From contig NC_031477.1 in assembly GCF_000006565.2 (NCBI RefSeq), forward strand, positions 3,132,043 through 3,196,042: 64,000 nt of DNA. Reading direction: 5' to 3'. Below the pieces are notes generated by a model that was not told the DNA's origin, made no database searches, and was given only the letters and a program-made list of their open reading frames with translations. The DNA comes from Toxoplasma gondii ME49 (Eukaryota > Apicomplexa > Conoidasida > Eucoccidiorida > Sarcocystidae). Below are positions 13,234 through 27,290 of this stretch, one piece after another (the stretch's first letter is position 1; each line of letters starts with the position of its first letter). Both the position numbers and the translations under genes were made by a program.

Positions 13234-16200
13234 GGTTCTGCGATCGCTGGTTCGCTGAGAAAGGGGAGATTGTTTTGCGCGGCGGAATGCAGCGCTAAAG
13301 TGCAACGAGTGATATTACCAAATTGGCTGGTGGAACATTCGTGGCAGCCTGAAACGTTGCTCTTGATTTCAAGACGAAAAAAACGGTCGTGCATGCGTTC
13401 TAGTCTGCATTGGAGGTGGAGCTTGTTTTCTCTCGATCGAACAAAGAACTCCGTCCGTTCTTCAACAGTGAGCGACCACCCCCGAAACAAAAGAACAAAA
13501 CTCTACCGGATCCTTGGAGAAAGGTAGAGATAAAAATAAAGATATCGCGGTCCCGACAAAAAGTGTTTTGTGGTTAGCCAGGTTAGAAAGGGGACGTGCC
13601 ACAGTGGTTACCGTTCCTTTCAGAACATTCTTCAGGAAAAGAGCTCCCTCATGTGATATGCGAAGCAATAAAAACAGATCATTTAATCTGCGTATGTGTG
13701 CAAAAGGAGTTCCTATGTGCTTATCACTTCTCCGATGAACAGTTCGATTATACTTCCACAGCGACAGAGCGACTTTCACATGCACATCTCTTTGTCAGAA
13801 CGCAGGGAAACACAGGCGAACGGTTCCCTCAAAAGCTCAACTCATCTACTGGGCATGTTTCTCCTCAGAGCGCGAACATCTCCACAAACATCAAAGAATA
13901 CAACTGGAGTCTGAACATGAGCAGGACAACTCCAGAACTAATTGAGCCTAACTCGAACAGACTCTAAAGGGCATCGACGCAGAATTCGCCTGCGCTGTTG
14001 TGATTTGGAAATCTTGAAAACCCCGAAAGTGCCGTTGAAACCGTCACATATCTGTCCCTCCTTTAGCGTCTGACAACGGCCCGGTCAAACCTTTTCCAAA
14101 AACACGGTAACACACCTTGTGGTCTGCAGACGGGGGCAGTATTCTTTTCGAGAAACTGCCCGGAATCGGATAGACTACGGTGGTCATTTGAGTTTTCCTC
14201 GCCGAATCCGATAACCGCAAGGGACAGAGAACGAGTTGCAGAACGACTAGACAACGAGCAAAAAACGAGGGAAACGGACACTCATGAAAACGGCCAATTT
14301 TCTTAACCGCCGCTTGCTTGAGGGAAGGTCATATCCTTTCTGGAACTCACCTCTTGAGGGGCCCGCTTGCGAACAAGGCAGCAGCTCAGCTCCCTCTGAT
14401 AGACACATGGTTGTATAAAATACTGCTATTCGGTTTAGTTGCTGCATTCCCCGACCACAATTCCTCGTATCACCTCTTGTTGTAGACTACATCTCCGTTT
14501 TACATCTCTGCTGGACCTACCGGTGAGGAGCTTCGTAGCCATAAAAATTCTTGTGAGGTGAGAAATGAAGGTGCAGATCTGCAAAGAGTAGGAGAGCTCA
14601 CTAGATCTGGGATAAAAAGAAGCTTCCGAATTGGCCAAGAGAAACTGCAAGCCAGGACGTGTTATCGCATCTCCTCGTACTACCAGACTCTGCGCTTGCT
14701 ACTATGAAAATCCGTTAAGAATTCAGTCTCGTCCAGGCGACGAACGCCAGCAGTAGAATGCCGACAACGTGGACACTTTGCACAGACACAAATCTCACGA
14801 AAAAGACTTTTTTGTAGTGCATGGGCCCCGTATCGAACTTGTCAAAGTTATTCAATGTGACAAGCCTTTCTACACTGAACTTCGTGTCTTGTAATCGTAT
14901 ATCGTCCCGGAGATAAAGCTGCAACGAACCCCCGCAGCATCTGTCAGGTACAGGTTTTTCACTCTGATCCACGGTTAGGTTTTAGTCAGTGACATTGCCT
15001 CTCTCTTCCGAAGGTCTCTGCCTTCGTTTTCCCTTGATTCAGTTTTTTTTATAACGCATGCAGTGCCCACATGGCCACAGATCCTGAATCCTCTAGAGCT
15101 GAAAACAACTCAGGGGCTTGGCTTCGTTCACGCTTTTGTTTTTCCACTGGTAGTTTTGCTTCATCTCGGTTGGATGCTCTGCACACCCAGGAAAGCCGTG
15201 AAACGACAAAAGCGCCGTAAGCACACATGTCTCTATCTTTACGGGAATCCCTAGACATCGGTACAGCCGCTCTACCGTTTGTCAGTGAAGTTGGGTGTTT
15301 ATCTTAGTTAGTTCCACATTCTGGATAGCGCGTGACCGTGCCAATGCCTTTGGGGCTTTAACCAGTTCTTGACGCCTAACATAAAATGCTTTCACAGCAA
15401 TGACAAGGGTAGCAAGGATTTAATGCAAAATCGCTCCAGGGTGGGATGCCGGAGAGTCGTTCTTCTTCGCGATCAACTGGGTGTTTACGGTACCGGTGCA
15501 GGGCCTCATCAACGATATGTGAGTTTCAGTATTCAATCGGCTTGGTAACGGCTGTGCACTCTCGTCTTTCACGCAATATATGAAATAAAAATCCGGTATT
15601 AACAGTAACTGGAAAGCGTCGCTCCAGAGGACCGAGTGACAAGCGCTTTCGACAGGTCCACTGTGTGTGTTTGAATGCGGGTGCTTGTTTTCCATCTCAA
15701 CGACGGGGCGAAAAAATACGCCGTTCTTTCGCTAATGCAAAAGGTATCGCACGTCGCTTTCACACGGAACATCTTTCTACGCTTCCGGAGTTCACGCGAC
15801 GGCTGTCTAAAGGGTCGTCGTGGCGGCGCGCACGGACTGCTTTCCCAGACGACACGCGCAGAAAGAGCGGTGGCGCGTATCGATCCTTGCGTCTACAGAC
15901 AGCAAAGAGAACCGTGACCGTTCCGCAAAGGAAGCGGATGGGAGAAGCCGGGAAAAGCAAAGGCGAGACATTATTAGCTCGATTTCGATGCAGCACCAAG
16001 CAACTGGAACAGAGGCTCTACAAGTTGAAAGCTACACAAAAAACAAACGACACAGTCACCGTGCATGCACCCACAGAGCCACACTTAAACGAGGCCTAGG
16101 TGTCAATCGAACCATGTCTTTTTCGCCAAAAAACACCCCGAGAGTGCTATTGTTCCCCCACAGCGGAAACATTCAGCGGGTTTTCGAGGACAACCTGCGA

Positions 16201-17531
16201 GCGCCTGTTGGCACCGCTGCACGACCGGCGATACCGCCGGCTTGTCCTCATCAGAATGTTTTCTCAACAAAGTACCACAGCTCCTCGGAACTCATTTCCC
16301 ATCACCGCCACGCAAGCAACACCACGAGAGAGGCGCATTTGCCGATTAGCCATCCCAGTGGATCCGTCGAGCGGTCTGTTCAATACGAGCGTAGACACAC
16401 TGGCGTACCAGAGCGGAACATACTCCAAGCCATGGGTCACGCCCAGAGAGACAAGCGCGGCTTGTTGCCGGCTGCGACTTCCTACACGTTTCTCTGTCCC
16501 TCTCTGAAACAATACTGTGTGCTTTTGCGGCTGGAGTGATTCGCGCAGAGCAACGCGTATGAGCAAAGAGGAAAAGAACTGTGCATTGGAAAAACGGGGC
16601 GCGGCTTGCGATCGGGAACTCAGCGTTGCCTGACGGCGGCAGAGTGTCCAGCAGCTCCAACAACATGTTTGGTGTGCATGCAAGGTGGAGAACACGACAC
16701 GAAAGTGGGCTGGCCTGCAGCGAGGTCTTTTCCCTTCTAAAACAACGAAGCGCGAACGACAAAAGGAAAACGAAACGTTGACGAAACATGTTGGAGCAGC
16801 CGTTCCTCGGCCTCCAACTGCCACCAGCCTGCGAACTGCCGTAGACAAAGTACGCGACGGAGGCGCCATGCGGATGTATATGCAAGCATATCCGTATACA
16901 CACAAATCCATGAAGATGCAGAATCATCGAGATACACAGAAAGCCGAAGCGTGAGACGTTAATCCTCAGAAATCGAGCGCACGCACAGAGATACCGTTTC
17001 TGCGCATCTATAGACTGCAAGGCCACAAATGCATGTCGGCGGCTTTCACCGGTGGCTTTCAGTTTGGGCTCGTCTCTTCTTCGATGTTCCGAGACAGGCG
17101 GACCCCTTTACGAAACCTAAACCTCCCCAGTGTCAGATGGCGTCTAGAAGACCAAGCGCCGAGAGAAAAGGAGCATTTGAAATAGAAATGCAAAGCCCGA
17201 CAAGCATCAACCTCTCCAGCATCTAATTGACGTGTGTCCGTTGCTGTTTCTTCCCTCCCCCATCCAACGCCTCTGAATCTCTGCGGCCTTCATAGTCTCG
17301 TGCCCCTCTCCCTTCAATAGAGATGCATGCATGCGTGGGCCTAAATTCACACATGCTAGTCTACGTAGATCTCTTCCCATAGGCGCAATCATACATACGT
17401 ACATATATATACATATATATATATAGATATAGATATATATAGATATAGATATGTATAGATATGTATGCGTATGCATACATATATGTATATATGTAAATGC
17501 GCGCGCGCGCTGTCATTCGTTTTCTTCAGGT
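13234..17531. other. Intergenic: promoter side of the SPAG17-like gene and 3' side of the charged-protein gene
   Basis: No gene is supported in this 4.3-kb stretch. It should hold the promoter and 5' untranslated region of the minus-strand gene that starts at 13233, and the 3' untranslated region of the gene ending at 17532. Several overlapping open frames occur on both strands at 15.7-17.0 kb, but none has clear splice context or recognisable motifs. TA-type repeats sit at about 17401-17462, and overlapping TGCATGC words at about 17323-17331. Confidence 0.6.
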
Positions 17532-19213
17532 TTACTGGTTCTTCGGGAAGTAGAGCTTTGCCTTCTTTTCCTTCTTCGCAGCCGCTTTCTTTTTCTCTTC
17601 CTCGAGAGCGGCCAGACGTCGTGCCTCGTCCGCAGTCGAGCCCCGACCTGCGCCAGCGCCGGCCTTTCTCCGCATTCCCGCCGGCACCCCTGGGGGCTTG
17701 ACGGTTCCTGGTCGCCTTGGGCAGTCCTCGCTTTTCTGAAGGAAAGAAAAGAGCACACTCCGACTCGGTGCAAACGACGGAAACCATCTGGAAGAGACCA
17801 CGAACCATCAGGACTCAGGCAGAGCCTCCGATGGGTTACAAACAAATGCCTTCGCTAAGACGACCTCAGTCTCCTGAGCACGCCAAACCCCGGGATAATG
17901 TCATGAGAAGACCGTGCGACGGCACATTCTATAATGCGAAAAACGAGAGAACGTCTCCTCTTCTGTCCGCCTCCTCAATACGAGGTCGACATGCACTGCG
18001 AAAGACCAACAGAACGAGAAGGAAAACAAATCAAACGTCCACGGCACACCGACTCCATCTCAGCATGACACCCTTTGCCTTGTCGGAGACAGACAGCGCC
18101 AACCTGTCCGCGTTTCCCAGTGTAGATGGAGCTTACGGGGCTGTCTTCTTTCTCGTCATCGGAGTTGTTCGCCTGCGTTGCTCCTTCTCCAGCCTGGGGA
18201 GAAGTCGCACCTGCAGATCCGGTAGGCTTTTTCTTCTTCTTTTTCTTCTTCGCCGCTTCAGACGCCCCTCCTCCTTGCGTCTCCTCTTCTGCTCTCCCCA
18301 CGCCGTTTGCCTGCCTCCTTGCAACGCCGTCGTTTCCTCCCCGCGACGCCGCTTGCGGTTCCTTCTCGCTCCCAGGAGAAGGTGCGACTGAAAGAAAACA
18401 AGAAATACGTTTCGTCCGTTGTCTCCCGAAAAAACCAAGACCTTCGCGTCAACCCCTATACTACCCAGTCCTCAATCTGCCGACGTCACACGCATGATCA
18501 AATGAATCAACGGCTCTTGTCTTCTCTCTACTGGAGAGTTTCAGTTGCCGTGACAGACCGCTGGCGCCCCTGAGTCAGACCAAACCGTTCAATTCTGAGG
18601 TGACTTCTGTGGCCACCGTGCTGCATGCATGACGTTTGACAACACCGTCCAACGTACAGCAGCCCCAGCGTGTGTCCGAAAGGCCAGCATGTGTGAGTGT
18701 GTGTAGCGGTGAAAATCTTTGGTCCTCAGATCGCCGTTTCGCTGTCGCTCAAACAAAGCGACAACACGGAAATGCGCAGCACTGCAGGCTTGGTGGAAGC
18801 CAGCGAAAGGAGAGGCACAGCAGACAAACGCAGCAAAGTCCGAGACCCGAGAGCCGGGACACAGGACAAGCGCTGCGACGAACGGAGGAGGGATCAACTA
18901 CCGCCGAAGGTGAAAAGAGCGTTACGCACATGTCGAATAGAAGGGAAGGGCATCGTGGGGGAGAATGACCGACAAAAAACGGAAACTGAACGACGTAACG
19001 GTATCCACATGTTGCTCGAGCCATATCAGCAAGTCCTCAGACATCCCCTCTCACATGAGTCGCAAAAAAGTATGTATCACCTACACACATACCCCTCCAT
19101 AATAAATATTTGGAAATGGTCCCAGAGGGTCCGTGACTACTACTTATTCACGTATGAGCTTGAAATCTTAGGTAACTACATATTGTGCTCATGCATATAT
19201 ATATATATATAAA

Positions 19214-19245
<32 letters not shown>

Positions 19246-20532
19246 GTATATGGCATAGTATGGCCACATTCCTAGATGGCCAAGAGACCGGAGAGAGTGG
19301 GTTCTGTTTCGTCTTTCCTCGACCGCTTCTGGACACAGTGATTCTGGAATTAATTTCTTAGAATTGAATTTTGATGTACAGTGATTTGGGTTTTGTGTTA
19401 CTCTCCGATGCAGGAGCAGACAGTACGCAGGCACCGAAGTCTGCGTCCAACTCTGTGGGAGCAACTGGTCTTCTGAGGCATCCACTCGAGCTGCACCTGT
19501 GTTGGGTGGTGCCAGCGCGTTGTGCGCGGTCTGTGAAGACTACGGAAGAGTGAAGGTGTCGAAGAAAGGAGTCCACGGAAAAGAGCCGACAGCACAAAGA
19601 GACTCACTGTGCATTTCGTTGAAAAGCGCATCCAGCTCGGCCAACTCGCGCTGCTTTCTCTCCTTCCTGGAAAGTAACTTCGCCGCATGAGGCGCAGCGT
19701 CTCCTTCATGTCCTAAAAGGCCAAACACAAAAATGCGGCGTTGGTCCGTGGAACACCTGTCAAGAAAAGGATGTTTTCACATCTTTCACACGCTTCTGAA
19801 TTGCAGTTCTTCAAAACGCATGCAAACATTTACTCGAAAAGTCTCACGCATGCACCTCGTATGCCCAACACCGCGCTACGGGGCGCCAGTGCAAATATAT
19901 ACACATATATACATATATACATATATACATATATACATATATATATATATAGTTATATAACGTCTATATAAATATATGAAGTTCTCATGTCTATGTGAAT
20001 AGCTGTATGGCTGGTTTGGTTGTAGAATGTATCACATTTCACAGATGCATTTTACGGTTTCCCTTGCGCGTTGTGTTGGACGGTTACCTGGTTTATTTCT
20101 CGTCGGAGTCGCGGGTTCCGGTCGTCGCTGGACATTGGTTTCGTCCTCACTGTCGCTGCTCGAGCTGGCCTCTGCCTCTTGCTCTTCTTCTTCTTCGCTA
20201 TCCGTCTCGCTTTCACTTTCAGTTGTGTAGAAGGCATCCTCGGTGTCTTTTCCAGAGCGCGGCTTTCGGTCGCCGTTTACCGCCACTCCAGGCTGCATGA
20301 AGTCGTAGTCTTCATCGTCTTCACTGAAGTCTGCCCACCTCCCACTGCCGACGCGAGCACTCGCGGGCGTTGCTGCCAGCTGCTGAGCGCGTTCGGCCTC
20401 AGCCGCGGCCCGCGCCTGTTCGCGTTCCTGTTTTCGTTGTCGCCTTCGCTCCTGGCGATCCAGTTTCTTCATCACCTCCTCCTCCTCTGTCAAGACAGAG
20501 AAAAGATTCTTCTTCGCTACGGCGCCCGCCAT
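17532..20532 (-). CDS. Conserved-looking charged coiled-coil protein of unknown function
   Basis: I do not recognise a family. Four exons join in phase on the minus strand: 20532-20088 (ATG), 19712-19608, 18387-18137 and 17735-17532 (TAA). They give 334 residues. The N-terminus (about residues 10-60) is a Lys/Arg/Glu-rich helix starting KKNLFSVLTEEEEVMKKL. It is followed by the acidic motif WADFSEDDEDYDF and a long Glu/Asp/Ser stretch. Exon 2 encodes a basic-acidic helix with KERKQRELAELDALFNEMH. Exon 3 has a run of eight lysines. The C-terminus is another Lys/Glu/Ala helix ending YFPKNQ. There is no signal peptide or membrane segment. The composition suggests a nucleic-acid-bound or ribosome-associated factor, but that is inference. 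All donors are GTGAGT, GTAAGC or GTAACC, and acceptors follow pyrimidine tracts. Confidence 0.75.
19195..19952. repeat. (TA)n-rich arrays flanking exon 2 of the charged-protein gene
   Basis: Interrupted TA arrays lie at about 19195-19252 and 19893-19952, in the introns after and before the exon at 19712-19608. The second has a regular TATATACA period. Confidence 0.85.
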
Positions 20533-23500
20533 CTCTGAGCTCGCGTCTTTTCGGTCACACAAAAGTCCACGGCTTGGAACGACAGAGAGAAACCTGGTGC
20601 TCTCGCCGGCGCGGCTGAACGGGGCGGACCGAGGCAGGTGGGGCAGAAGGCCAGAGGAATCCCGCGCGGATGCTCGACAACGACAATCTGCAGGCGCGAG
20701 AGCGACAGAGGCCAGCGGTGTTTTTGCCAGATGCAACGGCGTGAGGGCAAGGTCCTTTCCCAAGACCGGAGAGAAAACGCAGTGCAAAGAAACACGAGCA
20801 CCCTTGTGACAACGACTTCCTTGCGAACTACGGGGAAAGAAGGAGGCTACGGGCGACAAATGGATGTAGACCGTGAAAGTGACAGAAGGCGAAGAAAGAC
20901 TGTGGCTTTCTTCGACCAGGTTGGCGAGGATGCAACGAGGCCTGCAGAACGTCTCCACGAAAAGTGGACCTCTGGAGACAACAGGAAAGACCCAACTTCT
21001 GACGACCGGCCAAATGTGATGGGTCCTGGACGCACAAAGACGATGACCACGATGTGACATAAAAGAGCCTCAAAACTCAAACCCAGGACTTCAGCCACGG
21101 TCGAGAATGAGCGCCAACTGAGAAGTAGCCGTCTCCACCGGATCTAGTGAAAACGGTGAAGAGATATGAGAGAAACGCTCTCGTAATTCTGGAGTGACAC
21201 TGAATAAAATGAGACAGAGGGGACTCGTGCTCGAAGCTCGCAGAACGACCCTCTTTCTTTCCCACAGCCCTGTTTGGACGTCGGCGACAGCGGCTTCATA
21301 CGCCTGAAAGGAGGAAGGTATGAACGGCACATGCACAGGTACATGTACATCAACACATATGCGCAGAGGTTCGCATGTACTCGGGAAGGTCGATGTGAGA
21401 CCCTGGTGGCCGGCGGTCCCTGACAAAGAAGGCGTCGACCGGACCGCGAAGCTACGGCAACAGAAGTCGGTTCCTCTCCTTTCAACAAGCGAACCGAAAC
21501 GCGAGGGCCAAACACAGTTCCTCCGGACCGCTTTTGAGGTGCTCTGGTGGCAGAGGCGGTGGAGCGCGGTGGCAATGAGTCGCGTACGCGGAAGATGAGA
21601 GGTCGCCTCGACACCTAGTGGGAACGACGGGGAAAATGTGAGTGAACACGGCAACTGTGCACAGAAGACAGTTCGTATTTGTGACAAAAGAAAAGTTCGA
21701 GAACAAAAGGCGGACGGAAGCAAAGGTAGGAGCGCGGAACGCGAAACAGCGTTCACAGTGGGGATGAAATGCCGGCGGCGGGTGAGCCAGACCCGTACCC
21801 CGTCAGCACACCGGAGGAAAAATGAAGGAAGGTGAGTCTCGCACTGGACGAAAATCGAGAAGAGCCACTCCCAAAAACACAATGTAGAGAAAAAACAAAC
21901 AAAACGGAAGTCTGCGGGAAGGTCGTTGTCACACGGAGGGAAAAAAGGATAAGCAGACGTCGGATTTGCGGAAAAGAAACCGGCAGGAAGGGACGGGCAA
22001 GGGAGGGCAGAGAACGTCGCGACGTTAATTCAAGGAAGCAATGAGTATCTGTTTAACAGTTCTTCTCGATCCTTCGTCCACGCAACATTTTCGATAACTG
22101 ACGCGAGAAAACTGCGAAACAGCGCCGTGACAGTGAGAATTCGAGGAAAACGGCTTGGCCAGCACAAGCGGGGGAAAAGGCTTAAATACGGAGGCAGCAT
22201 TTGCGCTGACACGAAACTCGCGGACAGACTGTCGAACTGAGCATAGAGCGAGGGTCTTGTCTTTGTCTATTTGGAAAATAGAGAGAATCGCGCCACTCTT
22301 TCCGCGTGGGTGAACTTTTTGACTCCTTCGGTTCAAAAACCGAAAGCCTCAACAACAATACCTGCGATGTATGTACAGTTGGAAGCCTTGGGAAAGTCTC
22401 ACTCTGGCGGCGGGGTCGCGAAAGCTCAAATGCTCAACACAAGACACTCTGTGTGCAGAAATGGGGTTCGCGCTGCGTGTGCGTGCCACGTTTTTGCACA
22501 GAATCCAAGGAACTCGAGCCTTTGTTCGCACTTAAACGAGCAAACGCCCGTTAGCTGGATGAGGGGCAGACCCCAGAACGCGGCAACTCCTCCAGTAACG
22601 GCAACGCGGCTGTTACGGAGATCATCTTTCTTCGCCATCGTTCGAAAAGCGGTTCACGCTCATAGACGAAGGGTTCGACCGGCTGCTTGTGGGGGGAAGG
22701 GCAAAAGAAATGGCCGTTACGGACGAGGCGACTGCACAGTTTCTGAGAGAACATCAGTCAGGCGTTTATCCCCCGGGGAGTTCTGTAATTTCGGTCGCTT
22801 CTGCGTCAAGGTACCGCCGCTGCCTTAGCGCTGCTCGACGGGTTAGCGTCAAAAAGCTCTCTCGACAGTGCAAGTCCAGATGCAACGTCGTCATTCTTCA
22901 GGTACACATGACAACACCGGACCGACACACATACAAAGGAGCTTGCGATTCGACCGAAATTTTCCCGGCAGGCTCATAATCGAGCCTGGTGCTCGTGGCA
23001 CAGTGCCCCTCTGGCCGCCAACAAAAGTTCGGAACCCTTGAATCTGTTAGTCCTGGCAGCCTCTACACCTTGAGAGATGGATTAGAAGTAAACAAAAACG
23101 GCCTCGTGTTGATCTGAGAAAAGGGTGAAAAGAGCGAAGGAAAACAGGAAACGGGAGTTTATGAGTGTTCAGATTGCCGTCATAATACTGGCGAGGGAAA
23201 TCAAATACAACTCATCCTTGCCTAAGAACATCGATAATTAGCAACTTCTAGCGACGCGTTGCCTTCCAAAAAAGAAGTAGGTTCTCCATCACTACCACGG
23301 ATATGGATTTCTTCCTCTCGTTCTACCTGATACCTAAAATGTACCAATGCAACGCCGCGATGTCCAAGACATGACACCGGAAAGTCAACCTGCTTTCGAG
23401 GTACAGTAGCGGAAGTGCCGTACCGGGGCTCAGTGGTCATGTAGGCATCCACATTCACACTCCAGGATCAAAGAGACTGTTGAACATCGTGGTAGTCTCT

Positions 23501-26500
23501 CTGGTTTAGTACTTTGTCGCTGCAGATCTGTCACTCCGACAGGATTTACGACATGCCATTCCACCACGGAACGTTTAAGGTTTAACGTCTCCAGGTGCTA
23601 GAGAAAACAGGGTACTTAGTCGTTCCTCTATCTTGGTCGTATTACATGAGAAGTGTGCTGGAGGGATAGACGAAGACAGCAGGGATTCTGGATCGCATAG
23701 ATCTCACCACTCCTTCCTTGTTGTGTCGACAGCTCTATCGGTTTTTGTGAACTGTGGGAAAGGGAATCGCGAGGAGCGGCAATGAAATGTAGTCATATGG
23801 ATTGCTTGTTCTGAAGCACAAGTCCCTCTACTAAAGTAGAACCCGCTAACCTGAATGCACTCCCGATATAAGCTATCTCTCTGCGGGGGCAAGTTTCTCT
23901 CAAAATGCGTATGCACTTGATGGAAACTGCATTGTCATATTTCTAAGGACTCTTGTTAGGCAGAGATTGGTTTAACAGCGAAACGTTCGCCTACTTGCGT
24001 CGCTTATCCCCTTGACTCGCTAACGAAACAAATTTGTCAGCCTGACGTGTCAATTACGGAAGGGTGCACGCAGCGAAGTTTCCCCTGAAATGACAACCAG
24101 GGAAAGCGTCCTCAATCGTGAAGGTACCAGACACATCAGAGAGGAGCGTGGTAAGTCTGGTGTAGCTAACATCGAAAAACAAGACAGAGAAGAGAAACTA
24201 TGATGGTGAACAGTATTCCAGTTCCACTACTCAGAGGCGGACAATTTTCATGGTCGATGTACACCATCCCTCTTTTCGAAGCAGTGGCCTGATAAAAAGG
24301 CTGAAAAGCGTGTTGAATTCTTGCATCGAACCACGTTAAAACTGGCTCACATCATCCACATTCCCGAAGTCACGCGAAACTGTTTTGGTGAAGAAGGGCA
24401 GCCTCGTGCACACACGAAGACGGACGCACCGGAAAGCGGCAACCCAGAACTAACCAGCAAACGTCAGGGCCGTCCTCGGAAATCGTTCTTCGTGCTTGAG
24501 TATTTTCTTGCAGCCCCTCCATTATGCCTCCTGCTGCGAAAACTCCCACCCCTCCCTATTGTTAGAATGAGACCAGTCGGAAAGTTTGCGATTCTTCGCA
24601 TTCAGTCAGTTCAGCGCTTGGGAGATCCAAAGAATGGAGAGCATCGGGAAATGAATCAATCAGAGAATGCGCAAGCCAAAAGATACAGTTGTCAGTCATT
24701 CTCATTCAACGTCTCTCTAATTCTCCGTTCCACTGAACCAGTGCACGCCTCCCATCGTGTCTATGTCTTTTTGTTCATCCCGTGGGTTTCTGGTCCCTCA
24801 AAAAAAGAACCAAGTCAGCTGCGCCGGTAAAAGTGACTAACCGGAAGCTGCTGAAGAAGCAGCAAGACAGCTGCGTTCTCCTATCGACTCGCATGTTGGT
24901 GGCATATGCAATTCACCACTACTGAGTTTCTTCTGCGGTATGTTTTTGGAGAGTGGAACGTACTGATCAGTATTGATGTGGACGTAACATAATGCGATCT
25001 GTAGGCTTGGAATTCCTTCTTTCATTCACTGTAGGAGGTAGAAAAGGCGTAGTTGCGGGTAATGCAATTATGGATGTTGCACTATATGATACAGACTATC
25101 TTTCTGCACACTTCATCTTTGCATTGTCTCTTGGAGCAACCTTGGCGTAAACGGTTCAGTTCGCTCTCGACACACAGACGAGTTAGCTGTGTAGGCACAC
25201 GAGCCAAGTGTGTACGGCGAATTCCCTCAGAACTCCGAGATGTTTTCTCGTGGCTTTTTGAAAACCCCCGCACTTGTTCTCTGGCGACGAGATAGTGCCT
25301 GCGCAGCCGCTGCTCTTTTCACCGAACACCGGGACGGAATCTAGAGTTTAGATTTCCACCTCCAAGTTTCATTTTATCAGTCTCGTGCTCTGCACCACAG
25401 CACGGAAGCCTCCAGCTTCTTGTCTTGTGTGTGCGTCGTCTGTACACAGGCATCAACATGTTTTTCGTCTCCGTGGAGGAGAAGACCCATTTCTCGCCGC
25501 AAAGAATCACGGATCGTATGAATTCCTTCATCATTTAGTTCTACGCCAACTTCTTCGCTCTCTGCTGCCTCAAAAAACTCCCTACATCCACTGTTTTTCT
25601 TTTTACTCAACAGTAAACTCTTTCGCGTGCCAACCGACCACTACATCCACATCCAGAGCTGTGCCTGTATAGGGAAAATGCGTTGCACATGGATGTAGAC
25701 GTATTTCTGCCCATGTTAGCCCATTTACACTTTTTAAAAGGTGCATGCGGGACTTCGTTCCCACTACAAAGATGCATGTGCAGGTACGTTGTCTGCCACA
25801 GTTGCATGCAACAGAACCGTTGACTGTGTGCATGCATTCGAATCGCAAACGGTCCGCAGCACAGTGACGGTGTCTCCGGATGGATTTCTCGAAATCGAAA
25901 GGATGCCCCGAAGTTTTTTCTGTTCCGAACGTCACACTTGTCGAGGGAAAGGGAAGACCTTCGCTGACTTCGAGTTTGCTGCCTGGTCTTCGTGAGGGAC
26001 TTCTCGACGTCCTTTCTGCCGTTCTGGATTGCGCCGGTGCCGGGCATGACTTCGACCGTTTTCCCTAGCAAATTTACCACGTCTCGCTGTCTTCAAATAT
26101 CATTGGTGAGTCCATGTCGCTCTAGTTTTCGTGTCTACTGTTACTCGAGAGATCAGCGAAAACCGAGTCTCCTCCTCTCGCATGTCCTAGGCGCGAGGGT
26201 CCGCTCTACCTTCTGACTTGCCGGAGACTTAGGAAAAGGCCTTCTCACTTCTTTCTGGCGTTTCTGTCTCTGCCACTACCTTTTTTGAAATCCCTTCAAC
26301 GCCCCGTTTGCTGCCTCATTTCTTCCCTAGTTTCTACCGTTCTGCGAAAACCAACTTCTCTCCTGTCTCCCTAACGTCCCCAGCGCGTCTCCAAAGTCTC
26401 CCTTGGTGCACCATCGGACCTACCTCTGCTCCTACACGGAGAACATGCATGTAGCCTGTTGACAAGCACCCATCTATGTGGATTTCTCGCTCTCTCCTGA

Positions 26501-26577
26501 GTCGATTTTTCGTGCGCGAACCTCGTCTCCGTTCCGTTTTTCGCTTCGCAGACCCCCGCTGTTCGTTCTTCGCCGTC
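20533..26577. other. 6-kb divergent intergenic region
   Basis: It lies between the start of the minus-strand charged-protein gene and the start of the plus-strand synthetase, so it should contain both promoters and both 5' untranslated regions. No coding region is supported. The longest open frames (about 22271-22828 and 24321-24830) lack motifs and splice context, and the second does not begin with ATG. The stretch from about 26220 to 26577 is pyrimidine-rich, as expected of a 5' untranslated leader of the synthetase. Confidence 0.6.
25742..25835. promoter_or_regulatory. Cluster of TGCATGC-type motifs upstream of the synthetase gene
   Basis: Perfect TGCATGC words are at 25742-25748, 25803-25809 and 25829-25835, with a TGCATGT at 25773. 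That is four in 94 bp, about 0.75 kb upstream of the ATG at 26578. TGCATGC is a known over-represented promoter word in Toxoplasma and is bound by ApiAP2 factors in apicomplexans. Its role here is inference. Confidence 0.35.
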
Positions 26578-27252
26578 ATGTCCACAATGACCGGCTCTTC
26601 TCCAAAGTCAGCTGCCTCGTCTACACCTCTGAGGCTGGTCGCCGGCTCCGCAGTGCCTCGCGGCGATGTGGCTGCATGCATTGCGGTGGGGCATGCACTC
26701 AACATCCCCGTCGTCCTTGTCTCCAAAGACGCCGACAAAGCGGAGCAAGCGGAGCCGAGTTCTTCAGCTCCTGCGCCGCCCCCGCAAGCGCCTGTCGCCT
26801 CCAGTGCTTCGGAAGAAGACAAAAAGGACCTCTGCGTTCTCCTCACCCGCGAAGGCTCTGTCGTATCGGCCTACGCCATCTGCCTCTATCTCCTGTCTCT
26901 CGCGAGGAAGAGGCTGGCAGAGACGAAGACAGCTGCTCCAGAGAAGCGTCTGGAAAGCCGGGAGAAACTCTCCGAAGCATACGACGGGGACGCCTGGCAA
27001 GCCGAAGACGCTCTTGCCTGGGCGGCCTTCAAACTCCGAGGCGCCCTCCGAGGAGTTCGAAAAGACCTTCTTCTTCAGCAGCTGAACCTCCTTGAAGAAC
27101 GCATAGGTGAGACAGAACAGCACGAAGCAACGGGGAGTGTCCAGCGAGAAAGGGTCTCTGATTCGGCCTTTTCGTAACTCTTCCTATGGGATAAAAACGA
27201 AAAACAACAGAACTTCAACTCCTCCATATACATTTATGCATATGTATTTTCA

Positions 27253-27290
<38 letters not shown>

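Noticed and set aside
15665..17026. Overlapping long frames on both strands
   Set aside because: Two or more frames are open at once, starts are doubtful, and none joins to a neighbour by splice phase.
22271..22828. 185-codon plus-strand open frame
   Set aside because: Overlapping open frames on both strands are of similar length, and the product is a mixture of basic residues without a recognisable domain.
24321..24830. 169-codon open frame in the divergent region
   Set aside because: It does not begin with ATG, has no motif or splice context, and composition differs from the proven exons.
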